Assembly (NCBI GenBank): GCA_016617855.1
Contig: JAECUM010012875.1
Coordinates: forward strand, 1-64,000
DNA from: Megalonaias nervosa
Lineage: Eukaryota > Mollusca > Bivalvia > Unionida > Unionidae
Reading direction: 5' to 3'
Length of the DNA stretch: 64,000 bases
The notes under the pieces are model-generated. The model saw only the letters and a program-made list of their open reading frames with translations, was not told where the DNA came from and ran no database searches. Position numbers and translations under genes: made by a program. This document shows positions 46,436 through 59,840 of the stretch, one piece after another (within the stretch, counting starts at the first letter, position 1; each line of letters starts with the position of its first letter).

Positions 46436-47139
46436 GAACATATATTAACCTTTCTAAGGGTTTTAGATCTCTTCTCTGTGAAAATTTGAAGAGTTATTAA
46501 TGTTCAGCGATTGTCTCGGCAGTTGTAATGACAGTCAAATTCTTCTCTGTTCATTTTACTGGCGACTCGATGTATATACTGATTTAATTATGAACGTTCA
46601 CAACTGGATATATACTTATTCTTGATGTTACACCGATGAGCCAACAGCGTCCACGTAAACAGGTGTCAGCTCTAAGCCTAACATACACATCAGAGGAATG
46701 GTGTAGTTTCACATAGGTTTGATTAAAGCCATTGTTAAGCTTATTATATAGTGTACACTTTTTAGAAACTGTTGTGAAACACTGCAGTGTTAGTATTGGG
46801 AATATCTGCAAGATTTGTCTGACAAAAGACAATGAAAGTGTCTTTCGCAGTTGTATACGCATCAGTGTTTACACTTCCTTATGTCTAAGAATGTTTTCCA
46901 TTCATCGATGAGCACCAGTTAATTAGCAGTATTTGTAAGATGCGCTCAGGATCTAGTATTAGTGGGCAGTCAGATCACGTAACCATTAATAATAAAGTTT
47001 GTCACGATCATCATTTTAAATTTCCTGTTATTCTGTTTTTGAATGCCTGAAAATTGTTAACAAGCACATACTTTGCATTATCACTTGTGTGGGTACCTTG
47101 TTACAGTACCGATGCAGACAAATGCATAGATTATCAGAC
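46432..47139. other. No gene seen
   Basis: No supported feature; reading frames are short and without motifs. Confidence 0.4.
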
Positions 47140-47310
47140 TGTGGCGATGATTTTGGGGGTTTAACACCATTTCAGCACATGATACACCATACATAGAGGA
47201 TGGTATATTTGGAGAAGGAAGAGTCCCGAAAGACTTGATCCCATACTAAATGTTATAGATCTGTAAAGTCTAGGGATTCAGACCACTCAAACATCCGGGC
47301 TCCCAGATTA
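47140..47310 (-). mobile_element. SINE copy, degraded (same family as 8571)
   Basis: Keeps gggtttaacaccatttcagc, acatgatacaccatacatag and, at the right end, gaccactcaaacatccggg, which corresponds to the start of the tRNA-like head on the minus strand. The middle is shortened. Confidence 0.5.
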
Positions 47311-47439
47311 GAATATCTGTGTAATCTGACTGTGATTAAAAAAAAAAAAAATGCGCATGAAGCAGTCCGATACGTTGATTCAACTAAAATAACTTTGTCA
47401 TAGGACATGATGCTTTCGGTACAATTTCGTAAATGTGTG

Positions 47440-47990
47440 TTTAATGTACCGTTAAGAAGTTGTACCACTTTTGGCCTAATATGAAAACGTTATTTGCAGA
47501 TTTTATCCTTTTAGCTATTGCTGCCATATATGATGGTAGATTGGCATCATTTGTGCACATTTTAAACGCTTTCATGCCAAGAAGTGTTCTCTCAAAATTG
47601 CTCGAAAACCTTTTCAATAGTGTTGGGGAAGAAGGCATTTGATGGCTTTTCGGTGCTTGTTAATGTTGTCCATATTGTATGGCATATTGGCAATGTATGT
47701 ACGTATTTTAAAGGCCATATGCCAAAATCTTTGATTTTTTCTTAAATGTGGTCAAATTGTATTAGACGATGTTGGAGAAGATTTCGTTTATAGAAAGATT
47801 TGTTTTTAAGAGCTGCAATCAAATTTGACGGCTGATCACCATAATTTGTCTTAATGTGAAGGACCTTTGAGTTAAGTTCCTCCCTCTCAAGTTTGGTTCA
47901 GATTGGTCCAGGGGATTTTGAGAAGCATTTGAAAGCATCAGTCATTGATGGATAATGAATTAAAGCCGACACACAAACACGCCGACCAAC
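47440..47990. repeat. Interspersed repeat of bivalve type
   Basis: Phrases such as ggacctttgagttaag, caagtttggttcagattggt and aaagccgacacacaaacacg resemble widespread bivalve repeats. No class can be assigned from the sequence. Confidence 0.35.
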
Positions 47991-50900
47991 CCATATGCCC
48001 ATATGGCCTTATGACCAAGTTATCTCAAATGAAATTGTTCAAAGTAATGAATAATAAAACTAAAGCTGTTAAATAAGCAAGCAGCCTGACTTATAATGGT
48101 ACCTGTATCAACATTTGTAATGTTAATATTCCTGATATAGCCGGGACTGTAACTAATCGACATAGTTTTTTTTTCCCCTGTTATATATATTTAATTTGTA
48201 TTATGTGTTGGCTTTATATAATGATTATATGTTATATACATTTGTATTTTGTATTTGACCTTGTCCAAAATCAAGTTCATTGTGTACCTAAGAGTGACAA
48301 TTATTTTTTAAATAGCATAATACATACCTAATATTTCTCAATGCATTCAAAGCATTATCAATGGAGGTAAACACGTTTATTTGGGTCGGGGTCTAGGACA
48401 TAAGATTTCCACTTGGATATTCCTAAACTTGTTGACCACTTTGAATGTTTCGAGAGGACGCTGATCTATATCCAGGATCTATTATTGTATCGTAGTTTTT
48501 ATATAATGTTGTTTACTTGAAAAATTACTCATTCTTGCCTTAATAACTTGAAGATGAATCAGTCTTTTTAATGAATTCAGTTTTTAATTTGGGTGGATTT
48601 ATTTATTCAAATTATTATCCACTGGCAATATAAAGTGCTTATCAATCATGTTGTTGGATTGTAAAGTTAATTTGGAATTATAGTGAATTCAAACAAAACA
48701 GTGTTGGATTATACTATGAGACATCGTAAGACTGTTAGCACATCACCACAATCCAGGCCACTGACACATTATCATATTCGAGACTACAGGTACATGAACA
48801 CATTCAGTACTGGAATAGTACTGGAATTCAATTGGAACTTTAATACATTTGGACTTGTGATAGAACGTAAAGGACTAGTTGAGATTTAATTCATAATACT
48901 GGAAGTTATTTTTTTAATTTTCACTTTTGTATTCTAGGGAAATAAACTATTTGCTGAATTTTACAAAACATGTTGGTTTTCGCTCTTTTCTGTTATTTAG
49001 TTTAAGACCATAGGGTTGTAACATCCCACTTAGTGTTGGCGCAAACCATCGTGGTCGTATGCTCGTGAGTCGTTTGATATGTCTATTCCTTACCATTTAG
49101 ATAACATTTTGTTAATATACTGAATTTCTACTGCCAATTTTGAGAATGAGTACCGTATCGTAAGACCAATTGGTTGCATGATGTAAATATAAATGTGTAT
49201 CTAACACACACGTTTATAACAGTTGCCGGTCTGCGTTGATAGATATCGAGGAACCGCTTAATCATCCTTACCAAGATAGATAAATAAATACATAACTAAA
49301 ATTCACAATTAAAATTAGTGTGTTACACAGTTTCCATTAAATTACTGTACCAAATAAGACTATTTTTCGCCAGAGACTGTCTCACAGACCATGAGTTTCG
49401 CTTCTAAACTTTACTATTATTGATATTATTAGTTTTATTTTCAGCTTCAACGGTTCAAACAATTTTAGAATAATATTTCTAAAATTGAACATTGTGGTTA
49501 TTTATGGGTAAGAACAATGCGTTCCAAATAGAAACATTTCATTCATGGGTTTCTTCGGAGGATCATGATGTTATTACAGGTCGGTATTTGTTTTTACTCG
49601 TGTTGTACAATATGGAAACAATAAATCCGATAATACGCAGCTTAAGTTAACTTTAAAACTAAAGTAACAGATTTTTTGCATCATTTACTGTCGAGAATGG
49701 GCAAGCGTGGCGTGATTTTGTTGAGCGTGGTATCATCGAAAATTTCAAAATGTGCACAGTTGTTACCTGATTAACGAGTGGGTTTAATTTCTATTAAAAT
49801 GCTGGTGCTAGTCCTACTAAAACATAAATGCCACTGGTAACATTACATCAGGTAAACAAGTTAATGACAATAATTTGCAAGCACCTATTTAGGCGGAGAT
49901 TAATACCCACAATGCATCTAACATTCAATAAAAGTCATCTTGCTGACATGACAATCGAAGCGACCTTGACTTTTTCTGTCACGCCAGAAAAACATAAGCG
50001 ATATTAGGCAGATAGACATATCCATTTAGATGAAAAAAGAAGACCCGCGCCCCCCCCCCCATCGTTTCCGAACAATAAATGTAGGACTCCAACCTCGATA
50101 TTTTTCCTCAGCATATATAGCATAAATGACAAGTCAATAAAGAATATTCAAGCTACAGTATATTGACAACTGTCTTTAGCTTTTCCAGCATATTTTTAAT
50201 GAATCCATACCTTAGTTTTCATGTGCCCATTGACGTCATATTTCACCACTTGGTCTTTTGAGGTGATAAGTTTGTCATCACCAATGAATTCAAACTCTGC
50301 CTGCCTCTGTGGCCAAACCTAGGATTTTGCCATGGTTAAAATGCGGAGGATGCTTTCATTGGCTTACATGAGGGACGTCAAACCTAAAGACGATCAGGTA
50401 TTTCCGCCAATGGTCGGAAGACATCTCGGAAAATTCTACAGAAGTTGCTTGGTACCTTGTTCACGAAAGGATACCATGTGCACTTCAGAAACCACCATTA
50501 TGCTCATCATAGCCATTTCTCGATCAAGATGGCAAATCTTTGGCCGAATACTCCCAAGCTTTGTAAAATATGAACTTATAAATGAATGTTATATTACTAA
50601 ACTAAAACAAAATTGCGAAACGTATTTCAGAATGATACTGAATTTTCCGCCGTTTACGGCAATTTGCCCCTTTACGCTCTTATTTACATCAAAGTATTTC
50701 TGAAGAGATTTGGCAGACGGGTTCTGATTGGGGCGACGTCATATGGACTCGAGTATCAAGTTTGGCAGGGCGATTCAGAAAATATTTGTGCGCGATTTGA
50801 TGTTATGCATGATTTTTCTTTGTTCTTAACAGTGACATTGACGATGAACTTTTAACCTAAAATCTGTTTAAGTTACAATAATAATTCACCTCCTAATATG

Positions 50901-52468
50901 GGCGAAATCCTGTTTTTAGCATACAATATCCATCAGATATTAAGTCTTACAATTTAGGTGATAGAAACATTGATATCGGATCCTTTGTACCTCAAGCAAT
51001 ATGTTACTTTCTTGGTCCTCGATCAATCTTCCCACGACGATTAATGAAGATACTAAATGCACACTTGGTTGTTACTTGAGTGAAACATTTCTCTTAAATT
51101 TTCCAGAATCATTGACATTTTAGCATTTAACCTTGACACGTAGGTATCTGTACCTCCTCTCAGGATATAAACATTTTATCGGAGAGTTTTGTTTCTTGAG
51201 AACACATGTTGTTCTTTCGGCAGTGACCTAAATCTTTACATTGTCTTTTGACCACGTTTGTTTCTTGCCTCACGAGTAATCCACGTTTTAAATTAGAAAA
51301 AAAATATGTGATGCCCAACAAATAAACTATCACGCTTTGAATTATAATAACGCCCAAAAGCTGTTATTTGGATATTGATAGCGTATACCAAGTTGCGCAG
51401 GGAGAGAACTACATTAAACACTTGCAATTTTAATTTTTATTAAATTTATTCTTATTTTTAGTTTGCTTTAATTGCATTATTTAGCATCTTTTCAGAGCCT
51501 TCGTATAGTACATGAATACTGGTTTATGTAAAAGTACATTTCTGCAGTTTATATAGAAATAAAGCTGTTCACATTGGTACATTCAGAACAATCGAAATTT
51601 TCGTAACATTTAGCATGTAATGCAGCTGCAATTGTCAAATTATTGACCGATGGACGAAAAGACTGTTCAGTGCACACACGTAATAACTAGAATCTCTGTT
51701 TACAATGGCTTCCACCTTAATTTCTGCTCTGGAAAGGATGACGTTCAATGAAAACGAAGTTTGAGATACAACAATTACAATAAAAACGGTTCTTCGAGAG
51801 ACAAAACAATATTTATACATCTGTTATGAAAATGTTCTTTCATTTATGAGTGGCCATTAGTCTTTGTTGCTCTATTAAGTGCATGACAAATCCCAGCTCG
51901 TACGTGGAATGAGGGGAATATAATAAGAGTCAGTCCTCCGTTAATACATTCTGAATTCACCTTCTCCTTTTAATGCAATGATTTATACAAACATTTGGTG
52001 TAAATCATACTATCTTTAGCTTTTTTAATATCTCTATCAATATTATCGTTTCACGTAATTAGATCAATACGTAGATAGATTATGATAATATGCAAATATT
52101 TACCGATCTGTTCACATTCACTGGTTAATTCATTTGCAGTATTCTGGATTCATTCCTATGGCACGTATGACAATAATGTTGTCATAAACATACACACAAG
52201 ATCTTGCGCATGACTTTGGGTTTTCTTTTCCAATCAATTGGGTCGACATTATTTAAAAAGCTGAACATTGTAATGTTATTTGCCAGCATAACGTCTTAAT
52301 GGAAAATATATATTAAAAACTATTCTATAAAATTCAGTATATCTTGATCAGTTCAATGTTTCTTTAAGAGATACGAGAAAATCGACATTACAACAGCACG
52401 ATTTGATATCGGTATCCAAATTTTAGTATTGAAATAAGCAAATAATGAAATGGTGCAAGCAACAAATG
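47991..52468. other. No gene seen
   Basis: AT-rich DNA. The longest frame (50332-50703, plus strand) shows no recognisable motif or splice context. The stretch ending in agggaaataaactatttgct near 48940 could be the end of a transposable element, but no partner repeat was found. Confidence 0.4.
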
Positions 52469-52499
52469 TCTGATGAAGTCTTAATATCGAAACTCAGAC

Positions 52500-53165
52500 T
52501 GGCTGTTGAAACCCATTTACCAGGCCTTAAGATTCATAATAAAGGCTATTGAAACCTATTTACCAGGCTTTAAGATTCATACAGTCAGGGTATTGAAACC
52601 CATTTACCAGGCCTTAATATTCATACAGTCAGGCTATTGAAACCCATTTACCAGGCCTTAATATTCATACATTCAGACTATTCAAACCTATTTACCAGAC
52701 CTTAAGATTCATACAGTCAGGCTATTGAAACCCATTTACCAGGACTGAAGATTCGTACAGACAGGCTATTAAGACCCATTTACCAGGCCTTAAGATTCAT
52801 ACAGTCAGGCTATTGAAACCCATTTACCTACCAGGCCTTAGTGTTCACACAGATGGACTATTTAAACCCATTTACCAGGACTGAAGATTCGTACAGACAG
52901 GCTATTAAGACCCATTTACCAGGCCTTAAGATTCATGCAGTCAGGCTATTGAAACCCATTTACCTACCAGGCCTTAGTGTTCACACAGATGGACTATTTA
53001 AACCCATTTACCAGGACTGAAGATTCGTACAGACAGGCTATTAAGACCCATTTACCAGGCCTTAAGATTCATGCAGTCAGGCTATTGAAACCCATTTACC
53101 TACCAGGCCTTAGTGTTCACACAGATGGACTATTAAGACCCATTTACCAGGCCTTAAGATTCATA
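52500..53165. repeat. Minisatellite, 44-bp unit, about 15 copies with higher-order structure
   Basis: The unit resembles ggctattgaaacccatttac followed by caggccttaagattcatacagtca (44 bases). In the right half, three variant units (one with an extra ctac) form a ~136-bp higher-order repeat that recurs about three times nearly unchanged. The period is not a multiple of three. The array ends about 70 bases before the LINE's GC-rich 5' region. Confidence 0.9.
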
Positions 53166-54012
53166 GGTGTTTACAGACTAAGGATGAGAATTTACTCTAA
53201 ATCTTGAATTTTAAAGAAAATAATAAACCTTTCGGATGGTTGGTGTGCGGGGTGCTCTGGGAGGGGTAGTACCTCTGGCAGGGGGGGCATGTCGTGCTCT
53301 TTAGGGAGTAGCTCGTCCACCGTTGGTCCCCACCAGGCGCTCAGCTCTCACCTGTGGCTCCAAGAAGCTGTAGCATGCACAGCGGCCACACCACGGGCAA
53401 CGGCTTCGACTGGCCGGCTAAACCAGGTTGAGGGTAGCCGACGGGTCTCAAACCCTCGGTTAGTTAGGAGCTTGCCTATCCTTGCATGCAAAGCCAGCTT
53501 CGGCAGACTGGGCGGAAGAGATCAACTGTATGATCCAACGGCCAAGAAGGCGAATCTGCAAACGCTTTGTGGAGAGCGCAGGGCATGACTAGGCACTGAA
53601 GACGTCATGGCCATTCAATGCAGCCGAAGTAGTAACCAGCCGTGACGAATCTTCGTACCACTGGGTCCCAACTACCAAGGCCGAGAGAGTGAGGCTGTCT
53701 CTGTGCAAAGGCTGTTTCACTTAAATCTCCTTCACGCACAGGTTAGTTGTGCACTCATCATCTAGCATCATCACACTCATCATCACCTACCAAAGTCCTA
53801 CGGCGATGGGCGACTGGCGAAGCAACAGGTGGAGGTGACCACTGGGAGTTGTAGTCAGAGACCTGCACGTAGGCGGCCCTTGGACAAGTGGTCGCTCTGC
53901 TCTGTACCCAGGGCAGCGGAACAGTTCGGCAGCATCCAGGGCGACTGAGCAGACCTTTTTAGGACAGCGCTGCTCACCCTGTATAGGGAGGGGCCTAGAA
54001 AAGGTGGCCTAA

Positions 54013-55407
54013 AAAATAGCCTGCCCTTCAAAATCTGGCCAGCTTGCCGCGGCTGGCAAGATCATCCACATCTGCGGTCGAAACCAAGAAAGAAAGAAAC
54101 TTATTATTGGAGCATGGAACATCCGTACTCTTATGGACAAAAAGAACATAGCAAGACCTTACAGGAGAACAGCCCTAATTGCTAAGGAGCTTTCACGCTA
54201 CAGTATCGATATTGCGGCCTTGAGTGAAACCAGGTTTGCAGAGGAGGGTTCTCTGACGGAGCTTGCAAGCGGCTACACCTTCTTCTGGAAAGGAAAAGCC
54301 CAAAACGAAGACAGGATACACGGAGTCGGCCTGGCTATCAAATCAAGCCTTCTGAAGCAGCTTCCGGACCTGCCTGTTGGTATTAATGAGAGGCTAATGA
54401 AAATGCGGCTACCTATAAGCCACAAACGCCACGCAACAATCATCAGCGCCTACGCCCCTACCCTCACGAGCCCAGCGGAAACCATCGAGCAGTTCTATGC
54501 GGACCTTAGCTCTGTACTATGCTCAATTCCAGCTGATGACAAAATCATACTACTGGGAGACTTCAACGCCCGTGTTGGCTGTGACTATGGTCAATGGAAA
54601 GGTGTACTTGGCAAGCACGGTGTCGGCAAGATGAACAACAACGGCCTGCTGTTACTCAGCAAATGCGCAGAATTTGACCTCCTTATCACTAACTCAATGT
54701 TCAGAATGGCGAACAAACACAAGAACACTTGGATGCACCCCAGATCTCGCCAATGGCACCTAATCGACTATGTAATAGTCCGTCAGCGCGATGCCCAGGA
54801 TGTCCTCATCACCAAGGCCATGCGAGGAGCGGAATGTTGGACAGACCACAGACTTGTCCGAACCACCCTAAAACTGCGCATCGCCCCACATCATCCAAGG
54901 CGCCCTAAGCATATGCGCACAGCCTTCAACATTGTCAAACTCCAGCAGTCCTCCATCCAGCTTGATTTCCAGAAGAGCCTAGATGAAAAAATGTCTACCA
55001 ACGGACCTTTACATGGAAGTGCCTCTGAGAAATGGAACAAGCTCAGGGACATTATAAGAGAGACAGCTATGGCAACTCTGGGCCCCAAGAAGCGAACCCA
55101 TCAAGACTGGTTCGACGAGAACAACGATGCCATTGAAGATCTGCTTGCCAGAAAAAATAAAGCATTCATGGACTGGCAGAATGACCCAAACTCCATCCCC
55201 AAAAAAGACCGCTTCAAATCCTATCAAGCTGAGGCTCAGAGAGAAATCCGCAAGATGCATGACCAGTGGTGGGAAAGGAAAGCTAATGAAGTGCAACGCT
55301 ATGCGACACTAACAACTCCAAAGAGTTCTACAGTGCCATCAAGTCAATCTTCGGCCCTTCAAAGTCTGGTTCTGCCCCCTTGCTTGCTGCAGATGGCAGT
55401 ACACTAA
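54013..55407 (+). pseudogene. LINE ORF, endonuclease part
   Basis: The frame is open from 54013, but the first ATG is at 54133, downstream of the conserved IIGAWNIRTL motif, so the start must lie upstream or be non-AUG. Endonuclease motifs in order: DIAALSETRF, GVGLAIKS, SAYAP, ILLGDFNARVG (catalytic Asp-Asn), LIDYVIV and TDHRLV (catalytic Asp-His). An apparent one-base deletion near 55303 shifts the frame; the expected continuation (NNSKEFYSAIKSIFGPSKSG) is in the next frame. Confidence 0.85.
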
Positions 55408-55742
55408 TAAAGGACAAGGCTGGCATTAAGGACAGATGGAAAGAGCACTTTAGCCAGCTCCTAAACCTGCCCTCATCGGTTAGCCATTCTGCTCTTGAAC
55501 AAATACCCCAACAGCCAACGCATGACCAACTGAATGTTCCGCCAACGATAGAGGAGTTGAGGACGGCCATTAAACAAATGAACTGTGGCAGGGCACCTGG
55601 TAAGGATGGCATCCCAGCGGAGGTGTACAAGGCTCTCAGTGAGCAGACTCTAGAGGCATTCCACGATGTGCTAACCAGCATCTGGACGGAAGAAGGAGAT
55701 GCCAGACGACCTCCGCGACGCATCAATTGTAACCATCTATAA
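55304..55742 (+). pseudogene. LINE ORF, linker between endonuclease and reverse transcriptase (shifted frame)
   Basis: This segment is read in a frame different from both flanks. It includes LLAADGSTLIKDKAGI, WKEHFSQLLN, and MNCGRAPGKDGIPAEVYKAL, the last being the start of the reverse transcriptase domain. An apparent one-base insertion in a run of G near 55695 returns reading to the original frame. Confidence 0.8.
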
Positions 55743-57282
55743 GAATAAAGGCACACGTGCGGACTGCAATAACTATAGAGGCATCTCCCTACTCTCCATA
55801 GCTGGCAAAATACTTGCTCGCCTCATTCTCAACAGACTTATCGCATCAGTGTCAGAAGATAACCTACCTGAGTCCCAATGTGGTTTTCGCCCAGACCGTA
55901 GCACTGCTGACATGATCTTCGCAGTAAGACAAGTCCAAGAGAAATGCCTTGAGCAGAACATGAATCTGTATGCCGTCTTCGTGGACCTGACGAAGGCATT
56001 CGACACAGTCAACAGAGACGCACTGTGGGTAATACTCAAGAAGCTTGGTTGTCCTCAGAAGTTTACCAACCTCATCCGGCTTTTCCATGATGACATGACT
56101 GGAGAGATTCTCTCAGACAGTGAACCCTCTGAGAAATTCCCCATATCTAATGGTGTCAAACAGGGCTGTGTACTTGCTCCGGTGCTCTTCAACCTCTTCT
56201 TCACGCAGGTACTGCTCCACGCCATCCATGACCTTGACCTTGGTATCTACATTAGATATCGCCTGGATGGATCAGTGTTTGATCTCAGACGCCTAGCTGC
56301 TAAAACCAAGACGCTTGAAAGACTCATCACTGAAGCACTCTTTGCAGATGACTGTGCCCTCATGGCCCATGAAGAGATTCACCTACAGACAATTGTGGAC
56401 AAGTTCTCTGAAGCCTCCAATCTGTTCGGACTCACAATTAGCCTAGGAAAGACTGAAGTCCTCTTCCAGCCTGCCCCAAACACTGTCCCTTCACAACCCT
56501 GCATCACCATCGGCGACACGCAGCTGAAGAATGTGGACAGCTTTAAATACCTAGGCAGCACAATATCCAATGATGGCTCCCTGGACAAAGAGATCACTGC
56601 GAGGATCCAAAAGGCCAGCCAAGCACTCGGACGACTTCAAACCAAGGTCTTGCAGCACAAGGATATACACTTGTCAACAAAGTTGAAGGTGTACAATGCA
56701 GTTGTCCTGATGTCTCTCTTGTATGGCTGTGAAACGTGGACTGTATACCGAAGGCACATCAGTCGGTTGGAACAATTCCACCAGCGCTCCCTGAGAGCCA
56801 TCATGAGGATCAAGTGGCATGACCGAATCCCCAACCAGGAAGTCCTTGATAGAGCAAACACAACAAGCATCGAAGCCAAACTGATCCAGGCCCAGCTTCG
56901 TTGGACCGGCCATGTCATCCGCATGGATCAAAACAGAATCCCAAAGCAACTGTTCTTTGGCGAGCTAGTCCAAGGCAACCGAAACCAAGGCCGCCCTCAC
57001 AAGAGGTACAAAGACAACCTCAAGATGCACATCAAATGGGCAGACCTTCAACCGCATCAGCTCGAGCTCGCTGCCTCAGACAGAAGTCACTGGCGAGTCC
57101 TGACCAGAAAAGCCAGTTCCACCTTCGAGGCTGACCGCCGCCAGCGTCTTGCTGCAGCCCGTGAGAGACGTCACAAAGCTGCGTCTCAGCCACCCCCAAG
57201 TACCGGTGTCCCATGCCCCACCTGCAACTGCCTGTGTTCATCGGAATTTGGACTCCGGAGCCACATACGTGTCCATCGTTGA
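55699..57282 (+). pseudogene. LINE ORF, reverse transcriptase and C-terminal zinc finger
   Basis: The 527-codon frame has the reverse transcriptase motifs: NYRGISLLSIAGKILARLIL, QCGFRPDRST, FVDLTKAFDTVN (motif A), GVKQGCVLAPVLFNLFF (motif B) and LFADDCAL (motif C, FADD at 56341-56352), then KTEVL and FKYLGSTIS. The C-terminal region has LIQAQLRWTGHVIRM and ends in a C2H2-type finger (CPTC...LRSHIRVH, 57213-57279). It is in the same frame as the endonuclease ORF, so the two indels compensate. As it stands the ORF is not translatable as one protein. Confidence 0.88.
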
Positions 57283-57330
57283 TGAGACTGCACAACATGT
57301 CTTCCTCGGCCCCGAGAGACTACCAATATA

Positions 57331-59840
57331 TATATATATAAATATACATTTATTAATCATTTCAACCTAATTAATGACCCCTCCATGCGGCGTATCTGTG
57401 TGTGTGATTTAATCAAGATTTCCTCAGAGTTTCTATCACAAATTGAATGATTAATTGTGATTTGTGTGCTTAGTCAGGTGGTTGTAATCTTCTTCACTTG
57501 ATCTGAACAAATATAAGGAGAAACTTGCATTTGTATTGGTATCTTCTTCTGTACTCAAACTGATAAAGGAATGTTTCATTGAATCACATCTCTTTTAGTG
57601 CTGGCAGGGCTGAGAAAATCCCACAGCCCAACATCCCAGACATTTCATTTTCAAAGTCAGGCAAGGAAAATTTTCCTTGTCCTGTACAAGTGCTTATTTT
57701 CATGCCACAATAACTTTATCTAACTCACTGTGATCATTCCTGCCCTTTGGGAATACTGATTGCCCCAAACTACCCCTCTCCATGTATTTGTTTACATCCT
57801 GTATCACACCTACCAGTGGTCACTGATAACTGTTGCTTGTGCACACATTCTATTACTGCTTGACTGCATATTGGACCAAGTAACTAAATCTTTGGCAAAC
57901 AAAACACATGAAACCAAACAATAGATGGTGTGATAAATTAGCAGTGTTTTAAAGGCTTTGTTGTATTATGTTTAATCAATCCAGTCCTCATATAAATGAC
58001 TCACCTTTTGATTTTAATCCAGCAACTCTGTCCAATTAAATAAAAACAGTCACTTTACCAATGTTGGTGTTAATACCCTTTATGAACTGGTTAGGTGGCA
58101 ATGATGATTCAGAGGTTTAACTTTCATGCCTGACATTGCATTTGAAGTGAAATATTTATGCCAATTAAGGAGCTGTCTCTGTTCATATTTAAAGGATAGT
58201 ATGTATGTTATGATGACTGCAGAAGCAGTCGACATGCAAAGTGATATTTACTATGTGGATAAAATGAGTTTACTAAATTGCTTTTGCAAGGCAGTTAATA
58301 AAAGTAAATAAGCAAGATTCAGCAAAGCAAAATTGATGTGAAAATGGGGGGATAAAACATAAAATTGCCATGGAGAGTAAGTAACTATTTCTGCAAAGAA
58401 ACACAAGCCAGACCCTGGCAACAAAACATGTCAAATAAGACACTACTATAAGACAGAAATTTTCAGCTGCATCAGGCTGGTAGCTTATTGTGGCTTAAAT
58501 TAATTGACTCAGAGGGAAAAATGTTTTGCAATTATTGCAAACAATATCCCAAAAGGGCACAAGTTGGAAATTCAAACAGTGTATTTGTCAATGAAAAACA
58601 GAAAAGCATTGGCTTGATAAATTTACAAAAATCAGGAATAAAATGAAGCAGAGATAATGGCAGAGTGCCTTCAAGAGTGGAAACAACAGCCAGTGATCGT
58701 GGATTACATGTGAAACATAGTGTGTTGAAGTTTCCAACTTGGTCTCTTTTATAGGGATATGTCTTCATTTCTCAAGGGAGGGGGTTGGCATTGTGCAAAA
58801 TGTAATCATAAAAATATTCTTTTTATTGTATACCTTTGAAAGTAATAACATAAATATACATATGATATTTGCTATAGCTAATCTTGAAAATATTGTAATA
58901 ATTTACATGTTTTCAACTTCTGATCAATTGACCTTACGCCAGACGATAGATCACTCCGCCTACCAAATCATGTGACTTAACCTCCGACAAACATGTAATA
59001 TTTGGCAACGAAATATGTTTCAGTTTAGGTGATATGTTTATTTAATGTGATTTGTATTATTCTTAAAAATATAAAATTACAAAGTTGCATTAATTATACT
59101 GCAGTAGACAATATTTATATATGTAGTTCAAGTTCGTACATTAATAACCTAAGTGTTTTATTTCAGTAAATAATAACAATCAATTGTAAAGCTGTTTAAG
59201 AACTTATTCATATGAAAGGAAACTTGCTCCAAAAGATGCTGATGTATTTAGCAGATAATGTTATCCTTGTTAATTTTATCTGACTTATGTTTATGCTGCC
59301 TTGGAAGTATATGAATTAAAAATTAATAACAAAATCGTAAATAATTACTGTTTAGAAGTATACTGTTGTACATAATAATTTTAAGGTCTGCCATGTTCGT
59401 CAGATGGAATTTTGATCAAGGATGTCTGTTGATGTAAACATGTAAATGCATGCTTAATATATCGGAAGATAATTATTTGAAACCTTTATTTTGTATTTCT
59501 TTATTACTAATTATATTTTAGCGATATGACTGAAAAATTGTTAAAAAAGCTACGTTAAAAATCTAAATCACAATCACACTCACACTGATTACATTTTTGT
59601 ATCCCCATCCTTCCTTCAACCCAATGAGAAAGTAAAGTGTCACTCTAGTGTCTGAAAGATCGAGACGATAAATCATTAATTTTGGGACAAGCCAACATTA
59701 AAATGTAAATTTTCAAACTTTAAAATAATGCAGCCTTGGGTTCAGTGCTTCCTATACAAGAATAAATAATATATATATCAGAGCCCGAAAGTTAGGGCGT
59801 TCTCCACCTATATTCTTGAAACGTTACTTTTTACATATTA
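57331..59840. other. No gene seen
   Basis: AT-rich sequence with no supported coding segment, RNA gene or repeat array. Confidence 0.45.

Larger units (their letters stand above)
53236..57330 (+). mobile_element. Nearly full-length RTE/L1-like LINE (non-LTR retrotransposon)
   Basis: A GC-richer block stands out from the AT-rich surroundings. About 780 bases of non-coding 5' region (with ctaaaccaggttgagggtag) precede one long frame encoding an APE-type endonuclease, reverse transcriptase and a terminal zinc finger. The 3' UTR after the stop is only about 50 bases and ends in TA-rich simple sequence, as in RTE-type elements. The clade is uncertain. Few disabling changes suggest a fairly recent insertion. 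Target-site duplications were not located. Confidence 0.85.

Noticed and set aside
46168..46448. Frames reading Ser-Leu and Arg-Glu repeats
   Set aside because: Translations of the (CT)n and (GA)n microsatellites.
48680..48970. Possible LTR or 3' end of a retrotransposon ending in an aataaa motif
   Set aside because: No matching second repeat, primer-binding site or coding domain was found nearby.
50332..50703. 123-codon plus-strand frame
   Set aside because: No family motif, splice border or composition change; length is within chance for this much DNA.
52977..53207. 76-codon plus-strand frame in the 44-bp minisatellite
   Set aside because: The repeat period is not a multiple of three and the frame has no start or splice context; it is a by-product of the repeat.
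53289..53588. 99-codon frame in the LINE 5' region
   Set aside because: It lies in the GC-rich 5' untranslated region of the LINE, and I recognise no ORF1 motif such as a zinc knuckle or RRM.
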